Positions 8,931 through 17,321 of a stretch of 64,000 bases of DNA are shown here, in pieces (the first letter of the stretch is position 1; each line of letters opens with the position of its first letter). This stretch comes from Paenibacillus thermotolerans. Lineage in GTDB: Bacteria; Bacillota; Bacilli; Paenibacillales; YIM-B00363. The translations under genes were made by a program, and so were the position numbers. Below the pieces are notes generated by a model that saw nothing but the letters and a program-made list of their open reading frames with translations, did no database searches and was not told the DNA's origin. The stretch is taken from positions 62,001 through 126,000 of the forward strand of contig NZ_JAQZSG010000001.1 in NCBI RefSeq assembly GCF_028745515.1, read 5' to 3'.

Positions 8931-9494
8931 TTAAGATACAGGCTGCACAGAATCCAGCACTTGCCTTGCCGCACTTTCCCCTGCAAGCTCTTTTATAATC
9001 CACCATGACAGCTGCTGGGCTGCAAGGCAACCGGCAGCTGTTGCAATATTGCCTACCAGTACGAAGCTTTCATTCACTACTTCCACTCCAAACTGAGCAA
9101 GCTGCTTGACGGCTGTCGGATAGGTCGTCGCTTTTTTTCCCTTCAGCAAACCTTTGGCCCCGAGCAGCAGCGACCCTGAACACATCGAACCGATTCGCTG
9201 ATGCCTCGGATTGATAGACAGCTTCGATAAATAATCAGCGTCCGCGATCAGCCGCTGAATGCCCGGCCCGCTCGAAATCACCACCGCATCCGCAGCAGGC
9301 AACGCATCCAATCCGGCATGCATCGGGATTTCAAGACCTGCAGTTGATACATGCGTCGGTTTTGTGCCGATGATTTTTACATTCCAGTCATCCCGCTTCA
9401 TCACCCGCTTTACCCGGCTAATCAAATCCCAAGGCATAAACACATCCAAATCGGTAAAATCATCGAATGCAACGATTACTATATTCACGCTCAT
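8931..9494 (-). CDS. DJ-1/PfpI family protein
   Basis: A 187-residue protein of the class I glutamine amidotransferase-like superfamily. The nucleophile elbow is GSMCSGSLLLG with Cys105. The usual acidic residue near the N-terminus is in AFDDFTDLD. The closest subgroup by pattern is that of single-domain isonitrile-hydratase-like or AraC-associated proteins; the function is unknown. Start 9494 is preferred because AGGAGTG lies about 8 bases upstream; upstream in-frame codons run into the control region. It is divergent from a LysR regulator, which probably controls it. Confidence 0.8.
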   Translation of the reverse strand: MSVNIVIVAFDDFTDLDVFMPWDLISRVKRVMKRDDWNVKIIGTKPTHVSTAGLEIPMHAGLDALPAADAVVISSGPGIQRLIADADYLSKLSINPRHQRIGSMCSGSLLLGAKGLLKGKKATTYPTAVKQLAQFGVEVVNESFVLVGNIATAAGCLAAQQLSWWIIKELAGESAARQVLDSVQPVS

Positions 9495-9609
9495 CTCTCT
9501 CACTCCTATTTTTTTTTGCGATATTGAGATTTTGGCATGTTCCGCATTATAATTCCAATATATATTCCGTTGATTTACTATCACATTTTTGTTATAGCGA
9601 GATGATAGC

Positions 9610-10449
9610 TTGAACGTACGACATTTGGAAATATTTATCGAGGCAGCTTCCGCAGGCAACATATCGGAAGCGTCCAAACGGCTGCACATGAGCCAGCCTG
9701 CCGTATCGATGCAAATCAAAAGACTGGAAGAACAATACGGCTTGCCGTTCTTCGCCGCTCATCCCAAAGGCGTTATGCTTACCGATGCCGGTCAAACGTT
9801 CCTGCATTATGCGGAGCATATTGTTTCGCTTTACCGGCAGCTTGACCGTTCTATGAACGAATACAAGCAAGGCGACAAAGGCTATATTGTTGCAGGATCT
9901 CCGCAGGAAATCGGACAATATGAGCTTGTTCGGGCAATTTCCGGGTTCATGGACATTCATCCGGGCATAGAAGTAGAGATCCGAATCGTTGAGGAAGCGA
10001 ATATGGAATCGTTGGTCAAACGGGGTGAAATCGACATCGGCTTTATTGCCGGAATGGAGATCGATCATATGGGCTGCCGAGTGACTCGGTATAAGACGGA
10101 TCATTGGGTGTTGGCCGCATCGATCACCGCTCATGCACGTCCGGAGCTTCCGATATTTACAACCAATGACGAAGCGGATGCGCTAGCGGCACGCATTCCG
10201 TTCGGAGGAGCGGTTCGGAGGATGCAGCAAGCGGAGTTGGCGAAACAGCTTGCGATATCGGGCAGCGGTTTTGCCGTCATGCTGCGAAGCGCCATTGAGC
10301 GGGAGCTGGAGCAAGGACTGCTCGTTGCACAGGAGACACTGGCGGACGTTTGTATTTCTGTTTTGACCCGCCCCGCCGAAAAAATCCAAAAGAGCTTATG
10401 GCTCATGATCAATCACTTATTATCAAACAACAAAGACCCGCTGCCATAA
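9610..10449 (+). CDS. LysR-family transcriptional regulator
   Basis: A 279-residue regulator with a TTG start (reading MNVRHLEIFIEAA). Residues 1-60 form the winged helix-turn-helix (SEASKRLHMSQPAVSMQIKR); the rest is the substrate-binding-protein-like effector domain. The 115-base gap to the DJ-1/PfpI gene should hold both promoters. LysR proteins commonly control a divergent neighbour, so the DJ-1 gene is the probable target; the effector is unknown. A strong terminator follows at once. Confidence 0.88.
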   Translation: MNVRHLEIFIEAASAGNISEASKRLHMSQPAVSMQIKRLEEQYGLPFFAAHPKGVMLTDAGQTFLHYAEHIVSLYRQLDRSMNEYKQGDKGYIVAGSPQEIGQYELVRAISGFMDIHPGIEVEIRIVEEANMESLVKRGEIDIGFIAGMEIDHMGCRVTRYKTDHWVLAASITAHARPELPIFTTNDEADALAARIPFGGAVRRMQQAELAKQLAISGSGFAVMLRSAIERELEQGLLVAQETLADVCISVLTRPAEKIQKSLWLMINHLLSNNKDPLP

Positions 10450-10470
10450 TAACGGCGGGTCTTTGTCTTG
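10431..10470. terminator. Terminator between the LysR and yqkE-like genes
   Basis: AAAGACCCGC and GCGGGTCTTT form a 10-bp stem around a 12-base loop, followed by a T-rich stretch. It lies between converging genes and can serve both strands. Confidence 0.85.
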
Positions 10471-10473
10471 TTC

Positions 10474-10731
10474 CTATTTAAACTTTTTCCAATCGGCGCT
10501 GCTGTTGTTAAGCAAATATTCGAAGTCGTTCTCAAGCCTCTTTTGCTCCGCTTTCCGCGCCTCTTCCGCTTGTTTGCGCTTTTCTTCCTCTTTCCTCGCC
10601 TGCTCCGCCTTCATTGCATCCGCCTGAGCCTTCAATCGATCGACCAGCTCCGGTTTCAACAGGTCCTTCAGCGTTGCCGCCTTTTCTTGGGGAACAGGCT
10701 TGGGCGCGGTTTTCGCCTTATTTTTTTTCAC
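10474..10731 (-). CDS. YqkE-like small charged protein (DUF3886)
   Basis: An 85-residue, highly charged protein, mostly one long helix or coiled coil rich in Lys, Glu, Ala and Arg, ending FEYLLNNSSADWKKFK, which matches the C-terminal pattern of Bacillus YqkE. Function unknown. Start 10731 is preferred because GAGGTGAGAAGC directly precedes this GTG; another GTG three codons upstream overlaps that binding site. Confidence 0.75.
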   Translation of the reverse strand: MKKNKAKTAPKPVPQEKAATLKDLLKPELVDRLKAQADAMKAEQARKEEEKRKQAEEARKAEQKRLENDFEYLLNNSSADWKKFK

Positions 10732-10810
10732 GCTTCTCACCTCTATCTGTTACTATTATATCAATATAAGGCAGCCTTCCTAATTGAAAATAATGATATA
10801 AGGAGGGCGT

Positions 10811-11347
10811 TTATCGACTGTTTCGTTGCCGGCTATCGTTTACAACCAATGTGATTGCCGGCTTTGTATCCAACTCGGATCTTACCTTTCTCCAAAGCAT
10901 AAGCTGCGCATGCAAATCACAAATCAGCTCATCCAGCTCCTCTCGCAGCATAGCCCGCCGGTGAAGCGGGATGAGCTTCAGCTCCGCCTCAATAGATGGG
11001 AATTCCGACATGCCCGTAAACTTAGGAATTCTCCTCCGAACCCGATACAATCGTTCTTCTATTGCGCACTCCCGAATCGGCTTCAACCTTTGCCCCGTTT
11101 TGTCGGGATGCTGTATGCAGTATGTCTCCCACAGCTTCGTTACGGCTTCATGCTCATTAATAACCGTAGTGAGCTCCGTTCCGTTCACTAGCGCGGTCCA
11201 CGTCCCGCGATGGGACGAATGCTCACCGCTGCGGCGAATCAGTTGGCCGATGCAAAGCTTCTTCCCGTTAATAGAAATATAAACAAGATAGCTTATGCCT
11301 TGGGCGGTATTGCCGATCAGGTCCAGCTCGTAAGACAAACATATCAC
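10811..11347 (-). CDS. Hypothetical protein
   Basis: A 178-residue protein of no recognised family. It starts with GTG behind AGAGGAC. The N-terminal half looks like a small beta-domain (YLVYISINGKKLCIGQL); the C-terminal half is helical and charged. No signal peptide or membrane segment. It may be co-transcribed with the yqkE-like gene downstream. Confidence 0.6.
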   Translation of the reverse strand: MICLSYELDLIGNTAQGISYLVYISINGKKLCIGQLIRRSGEHSSHRGTWTALVNGTELTTVINEHEAVTKLWETYCIQHPDKTGQRLKPIRECAIEERLYRVRRRIPKFTGMSEFPSIEAELKLIPLHRRAMLREELDELICDLHAQLMLWRKVRSELDTKPAITLVVNDSRQRNSR

Positions 11348-11418
11348 GTCCTCTGCTTTACTATTTCTATTATCCGCCTGAGAACGCGATATTTAGACAT
11401 GGCCGCCTTCTTCTGCTG

Positions 11419-12174
11419 CTAAAGCATATCCCATTTCTCACTGATTCTTCTTGCGCGATAGCAATTCATTCCTACCTCTCCCAGCTCGTCAAGCAGCCCG
11501 TAATTCGCCCATGCGCCTACAACGGCGCCAATGCCGGGAACGAGCTGAAGCAGCTTGCGGAAATCGATCGTATCCCGGTACTCCTGCTGCAGCTGCTGCC
11601 AATCCACATGGTCGGCATAAGACTCGGCCGGCGAAACGCTGCGCATGTGCACATCCCAACTCTTGATTTTGTCAAGCAGAGCCTGCTTCTTGCCGCTGCT
11701 CGAGAAGGCGAGCTGAAATACGTGAAGTATAAACAAACGCTCCTTTACATCCTTGGTCGAGTAGCCGTACACCTGAGCGAGCTCAAACAAAAATTTCATC
11801 TTGATGCCGATCAGCAGCGGGAAATCGGCAAGCCCCAGCAATATGCCGCCTGCGCCCGTGCCGGCTCCTTCCGCCGCAGCGAGCTTTTTGTAAACGGAAA
11901 TAAGCTGTTCGGCCTTCTCGTCGCTCTCCGCTAATGAAGCGCCCCTCATCGGTTCTCCCTTAGGTAAATATTCCGCTCCGAACAACGCAGTTTGGAAGAT
12001 GCCCTTCACCGTCGTTGTGATCGTATCGTGTACCTTCTCGGGAATCATATGGTTAATGCGCGTTTGCAGGCCCTTCGACGCATTTTCGAGAAAACCTGGC
12101 GGCTTCAGCAGCTCCTTCTCCCATCGTCTTAACTGCTTCAGCATCTGCTCCTCGTATAAAGTCAACGGTTCCAA
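11419..12174 (-). CDS. EcsC family protein
   Basis: A 251-residue protein with the EcsC pattern: amphipathic N-terminal helices, a glycine-rich hydrophobic stretch (GAGGILLGLADFPLLIGIKMKF begins near residue 106), helical middle, and a second hydrophobic segment (LVPGIGAVVGAWANYGLL) near the C-terminus. EcsC proteins are membrane-associated and of unknown biochemical role. The start is a TTG. It lies 15 bases downstream of the ABC exporter pair on the same strand and may belong to that transcript. Confidence 0.8.
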   Translation of the reverse strand: MEPLTLYEEQMLKQLRRWEKELLKPPGFLENASKGLQTRINHMIPEKVHDTITTTVKGIFQTALFGAEYLPKGEPMRGASLAESDEKAEQLISVYKKLAAAEGAGTGAGGILLGLADFPLLIGIKMKFLFELAQVYGYSTKDVKERLFILHVFQLAFSSSGKKQALLDKIKSWDVHMRSVSPAESYADHVDWQQLQQEYRDTIDFRKLLQLVPGIGAVVGAWANYGLLDELGEVGMNCYRARRISEKWDML

Positions 12175-12189
12175 AACCGATTCACATCC

Positions 12190-13866
12190 TTATCGGACGG
12201 AAGTCAGCACTCCCGATTGTAATTTGTAAATCCGATCCGCAAAGCTTGCGGTCGTTTCCCGGTGCGTAACGACCAATATGCCGCGGTCTTGAACGCGCTT
12301 GCGGATCGATTGCATAATCAACGCTTCATTGTCGCCGTCAAGAGAAGCGGTAAGCTCATCAAGCAGCAGCACGTCAGCCTTCTTCAGCAGCGCCCTGGCA
12401 ATCGCGATCCGCTGCTTTTGCCCGCCCGAAAGATCGCTCCCATCCTCCGCAAGCACCGTTTGATAGCCGTTCGGAAGCTTCGCGAGAAATTCGTGTATTC
12501 CGGCCGCTCTGGCGGCGGATTCGATCTCGTCCGCACCCGCTTCCTCCGAACCGAACGCGATATTTTCCGCTATGGTCCCGCTAAATAAATAAGGCTGCTG
12601 CGGCACATATGCAATTTGGTTTCTCCATGAGGAGGCGCTTACCTCATATTCATCGCTTTGGAGCGTAACAACCCCTTCCGAAGGGGCATAAAGCCCGAGA
12701 ATGAGCTTGACCAGCGTCGACTTTCCTCCCCCGCTCTCGCCGGTCAGCGCGGTGATTTCACCTTGCTTCAAACTGAGCGATATGCCCTTAAGGAACGGTT
12801 CCTCTCTTGAATAACCGAACGTAACATTCCGCAGCTCAAGCACATTGCCGCTTCCGTCCGCCGGCACGAACCGGTATCGTCTCTCGTCCATCGTTTCCAC
12901 CGGAGTGTCCAGCACCTGCAAGATGCGCTGCACGCCTGACAGCGACGCCTGCATGTTTGCAAGGCTCATCGGGAAGAGCGAGAACAAGTCGCCGGTGGCG
13001 AACTGCAGTGTGGATACGACGATGACCGAGCCCCAATCGGTCAACCCCGCATTCACCATGAACGCGCCGATAATAATAATTCCGAAGCTGGAGAGACCGT
13101 TCATCAATCCGACGATCGCGTTCATTTCCGCTTGGCGATCGGAAAGCCGGATCCGCAAATCCGCTTCCATGCTTGCGGATCTAAACAGCTTCTCCCCCAT
13201 CAGCGCGCCGAGGTTAAACAGCTTGACGGTACGAACCCCCTTGAGAATATCCAGAAACACCGTCGTCGTCTTTCCGGAACTGTCTTGCAGCCGTTTGCCT
13301 AGGTCGGCGATCGGCGCGCCGTACCTGCCGGCGATCCATGTCGATAAGAAGCCCAATGCCGAAGCGGCGATCGCCAGCCGCCAATCGATGACGAACAGCA
13401 TGACGAGCCCTGTGAAGCCGACGCAGAAATTTTCCATTGTTTTGTAAAACTGCCCGTCATAAACGGTTTCCAAGCAATCGAGATCGTTCGATAGCAGCGA
13501 AAGCGTTTCCCCTTTGGCATGGGTATCGTAATACGAGGACGGCAGCTTCACGATGTGTCCCGCCAACCGGCTGCGAACGTCAAGCATCGCTTTTTTGCTG
13601 GCCCATGCGGCGAAATAGCAGGAAACCGGAAATACCGCCCAGCTGAGCACGGTCGTTATAATCAACAACACGAGCGCACTGTAAAAAAGGGAACCGTCGG
13701 CAAATTCAATAGAGTTAATGACCCGTTTGTTCATGATCGGACCGGCTGCAATGCCGATCACAGTCGAGACGAGCGCCATTCCCAAGCATCCGAAATAAAT
13801 CGTCTTTCTTCGCCCCATCAAGCTGAGGCTCCTTAACAATACGTTCCATTGAAAAAATCGATTCAT
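12190..13866 (-). CDS. ABC exporter half-transporter, subunit 2
   Basis: A 558-residue fusion of a six-helix membrane domain (about 1-310) and an ATPase domain. Walker A is GESGGGKST, the signature LSGGQKQR, Walker B VLLLDE followed by LTASLD; the switch histidine is in VTHRET. Its start overlaps the stop of the partner gene (ATGA at 13863-13866), so the two are translationally coupled and probably form a heterodimer. Both ATP sites look complete. The substrate is unknown: drug, lipid or peptide. Confidence 0.88.
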   Translation of the reverse strand: MNRFFQWNVLLRSLSLMGRRKTIYFGCLGMALVSTVIGIAAGPIMNKRVINSIEFADGSLFYSALVLLIITTVLSWAVFPVSCYFAAWASKKAMLDVRSRLAGHIVKLPSSYYDTHAKGETLSLLSNDLDCLETVYDGQFYKTMENFCVGFTGLVMLFVIDWRLAIAASALGFLSTWIAGRYGAPIADLGKRLQDSSGKTTTVFLDILKGVRTVKLFNLGALMGEKLFRSASMEADLRIRLSDRQAEMNAIVGLMNGLSSFGIIIIGAFMVNAGLTDWGSVIVVSTLQFATGDLFSLFPMSLANMQASLSGVQRILQVLDTPVETMDERRYRFVPADGSGNVLELRNVTFGYSREEPFLKGISLSLKQGEITALTGESGGGKSTLVKLILGLYAPSEGVVTLQSDEYEVSASSWRNQIAYVPQQPYLFSGTIAENIAFGSEEAGADEIESAARAAGIHEFLAKLPNGYQTVLAEDGSDLSGGQKQRIAIARALLKKADVLLLDELTASLDGDNEALIMQSIRKRVQDRGILVVTHRETTASFADRIYKLQSGVLTSVR

Positions 13867-15623
13867 CCCGCCAGCACCCCGCTTTCCTCCGAATCGCGAT
13901 CCGCGCGGATCGTCTTCATCAGTTCGGCGTTATTCGTCAGTTGTTCCCAAGCGCCGTCGGCGGCAACCTTCCCGTCCTTCACATAAATAATCCGGTCGGC
14001 AAGACGGATCGTTGACATCCGGTGCGCAGCGATCATGATCAGCTTTGTCGAAGCCATCGTCCGAATGAGCTCGTGCGTTAGTTGTTCAGAGGCGGCGTCT
14101 AATGCCGATGTCGGTTCGTCCAGAAACCAGATCGGCGAATCCTTAAGAAGCACCCGCGCGAGCGCAAGCTTCTGAGCTTGCCCGCCGGAGAGCGAAGCCC
14201 CGCCGTCGCCGATCGGCGTATCGAGGCCATGCTCATCGTGCGAATTGAAATCGCTGACGCCGGCTGCTCGTGCAGCGGCAACGATATCGCCTCTCTCCGC
14301 CGACTCTTTCCCCATCCGTACGTTATCGAGTATAGAAGCAGAGAACAAGTAAATATCTTGCGGCATGACGGCGACAAGCTTTCCGAACTCGCCGGCATTC
14401 AGCGATGCGCCGTCTTGACCGCAATAAACAATGCTTCCTACGTCAGGGCGAAATAAACCGGAAAGCAGCGAACCGATCGTCGTTTTTCCGCTCCCGCTCC
14501 CGCCAACGACGGCGATTATGCCCGGACGTTCCGCGGCGAAGGATACGTCCATTAACACCGGGTTTTCCGCATCGTACGCAAAGGATACGTTTCTAAATTC
14601 GACGGAAGGCTTCGCTGCAGCTTCTGCTGAAATACGATTGTCGTTGCCGCTTTCCGACGGCAGGTTCGTAAGGCGTTCGACTCTTTTCATGGACGCGGCG
14701 GCTTGGTTCAAGTTATTGATCATAAAAGGGAGCATCACAGTCGGAGGAATAATGTATCCGAGCAGCTGGACGATCGCGATAAAGACAGCCAGCTCCAATT
14801 GTCCCGAGAGAGCGTACAAGCCCCCGGCAACCGTAAAAATAAGATGAGGCGCGTTTGCGACGGAAAGGCATGCGGGTTGAAGCAGCGAATCCCACCATTT
14901 GATCCGTTTGTCCGTTTCGTACAGCTTTTCAAACGTGAGATCGAGTCTTTTTCGGATCGACCGCTCCATCGTGAACGATTTGATGACCGGAAGCGATGCC
15001 AAAGCCTGTTCGACGGCAGACAGCGCTTCGCCTTTTTGCCTGGCCGATGCCGGATAGAGCGCGTTCAAGCGACGGTTGATGGTTCCCGCCAAAACCATTC
15101 CGACAGGCGTATAGGCGAACGTAAGCAATCCGACAGTCGGATGAAGCGTAAGCAAATAAATGAAGGCGCATATGGCGGTCAACGTTTGCGTTACAAGCGA
15201 AAACAAGTCGCTCGATACGAATGACGATATTCGGTTGCAATCGCTGTTGACGACCGAAACCGCATCGCCGGCGGAAATGTCCCGTACGAACCTGTATTCG
15301 GCCTGCATCGTCTTATCTGCGACGGACCGCTTCAAATCGCGTCCGACGAGCGCTCCCAATCTGCCCGAGGACGCTCCCGATATCCCGCCGGTGAGCGCGG
15401 ATACGATGACGAGCAGCACAAATAGCCAAACGGTTACAGGCTGTATGACGCCTTGGATCGTTTGTGTTACCAGCCGTTGGGTAAAGTAGGTAAGCATCAG
15501 CGCTGTTGCCGCAGAGGCAAGCGATAGGAACGCGCCGGCGGCAGCCCACTGTTTATGAGGTTTAATTGCCTGGAAGAGGAATAGTAGAACGGACGAATCC
15601 CGCTGAGCTCTGTTTTTGGGCAT
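13863..15623 (-). CDS. ABC exporter half-transporter, subunit 1
   Basis: A 586-residue fusion of a six-helix membrane domain (about 25-320) and an ATPase domain with Walker A GGSGSGKTT, signature LSGGQAQK, Walker B IWFLDEP and switch histidine in AAHRMST. It is the first gene of the pair and has GGAGG before its ATG. The hairpin AACCTTC/GAAGGTT around 15672 lies in its leader region and was not matched to any known riboswitch. Confidence 0.88.
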   Translation of the reverse strand: MPKNRAQRDSSVLLFLFQAIKPHKQWAAAGAFLSLASAATALMLTYFTQRLVTQTIQGVIQPVTVWLFVLLVIVSALTGGISGASSGRLGALVGRDLKRSVADKTMQAEYRFVRDISAGDAVSVVNSDCNRISSFVSSDLFSLVTQTLTAICAFIYLLTLHPTVGLLTFAYTPVGMVLAGTINRRLNALYPASARQKGEALSAVEQALASLPVIKSFTMERSIRKRLDLTFEKLYETDKRIKWWDSLLQPACLSVANAPHLIFTVAGGLYALSGQLELAVFIAIVQLLGYIIPPTVMLPFMINNLNQAAASMKRVERLTNLPSESGNDNRISAEAAAKPSVEFRNVSFAYDAENPVLMDVSFAAERPGIIAVVGGSGSGKTTIGSLLSGLFRPDVGSIVYCGQDGASLNAGEFGKLVAVMPQDIYLFSASILDNVRMGKESAERGDIVAAARAAGVSDFNSHDEHGLDTPIGDGGASLSGGQAQKLALARVLLKDSPIWFLDEPTSALDAASEQLTHELIRTMASTKLIMIAAHRMSTIRLADRIIYVKDGKVAADGAWEQLTNNAELMKTIRADRDSEESGVLAG

Positions 15624-15906
15624 AGAAAAGCCTCCATCTCATTGTTGATTGGAATCAACGCAGCACAATATAACCTTCAGCGAAGGTTGAAATTGGGCAA
15701 TACGCTCGTTACCTCAACTTAATGAAACGGAAGCTGTATTTTACCATACGTGAGCCTCTATTCACTGGAAATGCAACACTGTTTACAAGTTTATCCATTC
15801 GGGCCGTATCCGTCAACCATTATTTCCTTGCCGGACGAACGCCTTGTTTTTGGCGCGGCAATTTACCATAATGGAACCATTATACGATGATAAGGTGGCG
15901 GGTTTT

Positions 15907-16809
15907 ATGAAGAAAAATCGGTTAGGATCGTCCGACCTGACGGTCAGCGAAATCGGACTCGGCTGCATGTCGCTCGGCACGGAGGAACATAAAGCCGTTT
16001 CTATCATACATAAAGCGTTGGACCAAGGGATTAACTTTTTGGATACGGCCGATTTGTACGATGCGGGCCGCAACGAGGAGCTCGTCGGCAAAGCGATTGC
16101 GGGCCGCCGCAGCAGCGTGATCGTTGCTACAAAAGTAGGCAATCGCCGGGTTCCCGGTACTGAAGGGTGGGTTTGGGACCCGTCGAAGCGCTACATTTTG
16201 TCCGCCGTCAAAGAAAGCTTGCGGAGGCTCCAAACCGACTATATCGACTTGTACCAGCTTCACGGCGGAACGCTCGACGACCCTATCGATGAGACGATTG
16301 AAGCCTTCGAACAGTTAAAAAAGGAAGGCGTCATTCGTTATTACGGCATTTCCTCCATACGTCCGAATGTGATCCGGGAATATGTGAAGCGCTCGTCGAT
16401 CGTCAGCGTCATGAATCAGTACAGCATACTGGACCGCCGGTCCGAGGAAGAAGTTTTGCCGCTGCTTGAAAGCCATGGCGTCAGCGTGATCGCGCGCGGA
16501 CCGCTTGCGAGCGGCGCTTTGGCGGAAAGCAAGCAGCCGGTCAAAGGGGTTTTGGACTACAGCCTTGAAGAACTGCAGAGCCTCCGCAATGAGCTGCAAA
16601 GCTTGGCAGGCGATGAACGCAGCATGTCACATCTTGCGATCCGGTACTCGCTTGCGCACCCGGCGGTCGCAACGGTCATCCCCGGTGCCAGTTCCTTGGA
16701 GCAGCTGTTGAATAACGTAAAAGCTGCGGATGCGGCGCCGTTAACAGCAGACGAGATCGCAGCGATCCGCCGGTTTAGCAAAGCGAACCGGTACGAGCTC
16801 CATCGTTAG
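15907..16809 (+). CDS. Aldo/keto reductase
   Basis: A 300-residue NADPH-dependent oxidoreductase of the aldo/keto reductase family. The catalytic set is visible: Asp and Tyr in FLDTADLYDAG, Lys in IVATKVG, His in LYQLHGG; the C-terminal cofactor region is VIPGASSLEQL. Start 15907 is chosen because AAGGTGG lies about 8 bases upstream and the family begins MKKNRLGSSDLTVS; in-frame codons upstream (from 15844) lack this. It is divergent from the ABC exporter genes. The substrate is unknown. Confidence 0.85.
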   Translation: MKKNRLGSSDLTVSEIGLGCMSLGTEEHKAVSIIHKALDQGINFLDTADLYDAGRNEELVGKAIAGRRSSVIVATKVGNRRVPGTEGWVWDPSKRYILSAVKESLRRLQTDYIDLYQLHGGTLDDPIDETIEAFEQLKKEGVIRYYGISSIRPNVIREYVKRSSIVSVMNQYSILDRRSEEEVLPLLESHGVSVIARGPLASGALAESKQPVKGVLDYSLEELQSLRNELQSLAGDERSMSHLAIRYSLAHPAVATVIPGASSLEQLLNNVKAADAAPLTADEIAAIRRFSKANRYELHR

Positions 16810-16895
16810 GCTGCAAAAGGGCCGCAGATCGCATAAATACCCGAATCTCGCGGTTAATTCCTCATTCAATTCTGATTTGCTTTGTGTTATCATAG

Positions 16896-17015
16896 GAAGT
16901 AAATAAGCCGAGTGCTGCGAACACTCGGCTGTACAATCGGCTTGGATGGGTTACTCCCCTCTAAGTTTCAGCGGCAAATGAACCCACCTTCGGCGGTCAA
17001 CCTTAGGGTGGGTTC
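16896..17015 (+). ncRNA. Candidate antisense RNA (antitoxin) to the holin-like toxin
   Basis: Toxin genes of this family are usually paired with a convergent RNA that overlaps the 3' end of the toxin mRNA. On the plus strand a possible promoter is TTCAAT (16865) and TATCAT (16888) with 17-base spacing, pointing into the toxin gene. The hairpin GAACCCACC/GGTGGGTTC (16978-17014) lies in the overlap. The RNA itself and its ends are inferred. Confidence 0.35.
16904..16931 (-). terminator. Terminator of the holin-like toxin mRNA
   Basis: AGCCGAGTG and CACTCGGCT form a 9-bp stem followed, leftward, by TATTTACTT. It gives the toxin mRNA a long 3' untranslated region, as is usual for this family. 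Confidence 0.7.
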
Positions 17016-17111
17016 TTACTTTCTCTTGTAGTTATTCCCGATGTATGTTAAAAGAGCAACGACAAATCCGGCAAATAAAATCATGATTGTGATTGCATCC
17101 TTCAACTCCAT
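17016..17111 (-). CDS. Putative holin-like toxin, 31 residues (type I toxin-antitoxin)
   Basis: A small membrane peptide with the pattern MELKDAITIMILFAGFVV..LLTYIGNN ending in basic residues. One transmembrane helix follows a short acidic start, matching the Hol_Tox family of Firmicutes toxins (related in kind to TxpA). GGAGGTGAAGCC gives an excellent ribosome binding site, and a promoter with TATAAT lies about 60 bases further upstream. It stands alone between an aldo/keto reductase and a GH172 gene. The family is held to depolarise the membrane when over-produced and is silenced by antisense RNA; that role is carried over from the family. Confidence 0.82.
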   Translation of the reverse strand: MELKDAITIMILFAGFVVALLTYIGNNYKRK

Positions 17112-17170
17112 GGCTTCACCTCCTTATCGGAAGGGAAACCTACCCACCCAAGATTCAATTGTACTCCTCT

Positions 17171-17199
17171 ATTATACCAACATTATCCTACTATTAAAA
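17171..17199 (-). promoter_or_regulatory. Sigma-A promoter of the holin-like toxin gene
   Basis: Leftward, TTTTAA (17194-17199) and a perfect TATAAT (17171-17176) are separated by 17 bases. The only gene in reach is the toxin. Confidence 0.6.
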
Positions 17200-17249
17200 G
17201 AACATATGTTCGTTAATTTTCGATTATCCGATTTCACGTTTTCTCCTTT

Positions 17250-17312
17250 TCGCAAAAAAGCCCCCGCCAACCTAAGCCGATTCCGCAGCTTAAAGGTCAA
17301 CGAGGGATTTCA
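17250..17312 (-). terminator. Terminator downstream of the GH172 operon
   Basis: A long imperfect hairpin (CCCTCGTTGACCTTTAAGC pairing with GCTTAGGTTGGCGGGGG) ends, leftward, in CTTTTTTG. It begins 10 bases after the stop of the GH172 gene. Confidence 0.75.
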
Positions 17313-17321
17313 TTAACGCCG

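Noticed and set aside
15660-15700. Riboswitch or T-box before the ABC exporter
   Set aside because: Only one short hairpin (AACCTTC/GAAGGTT) is present; none of the conserved T-box or riboswitch motifs were found.
17041-17316. 91-residue frame on the plus strand
   Set aside because: It is the complement of the toxin gene, its promoter and the terminator region; no protein-like pattern.
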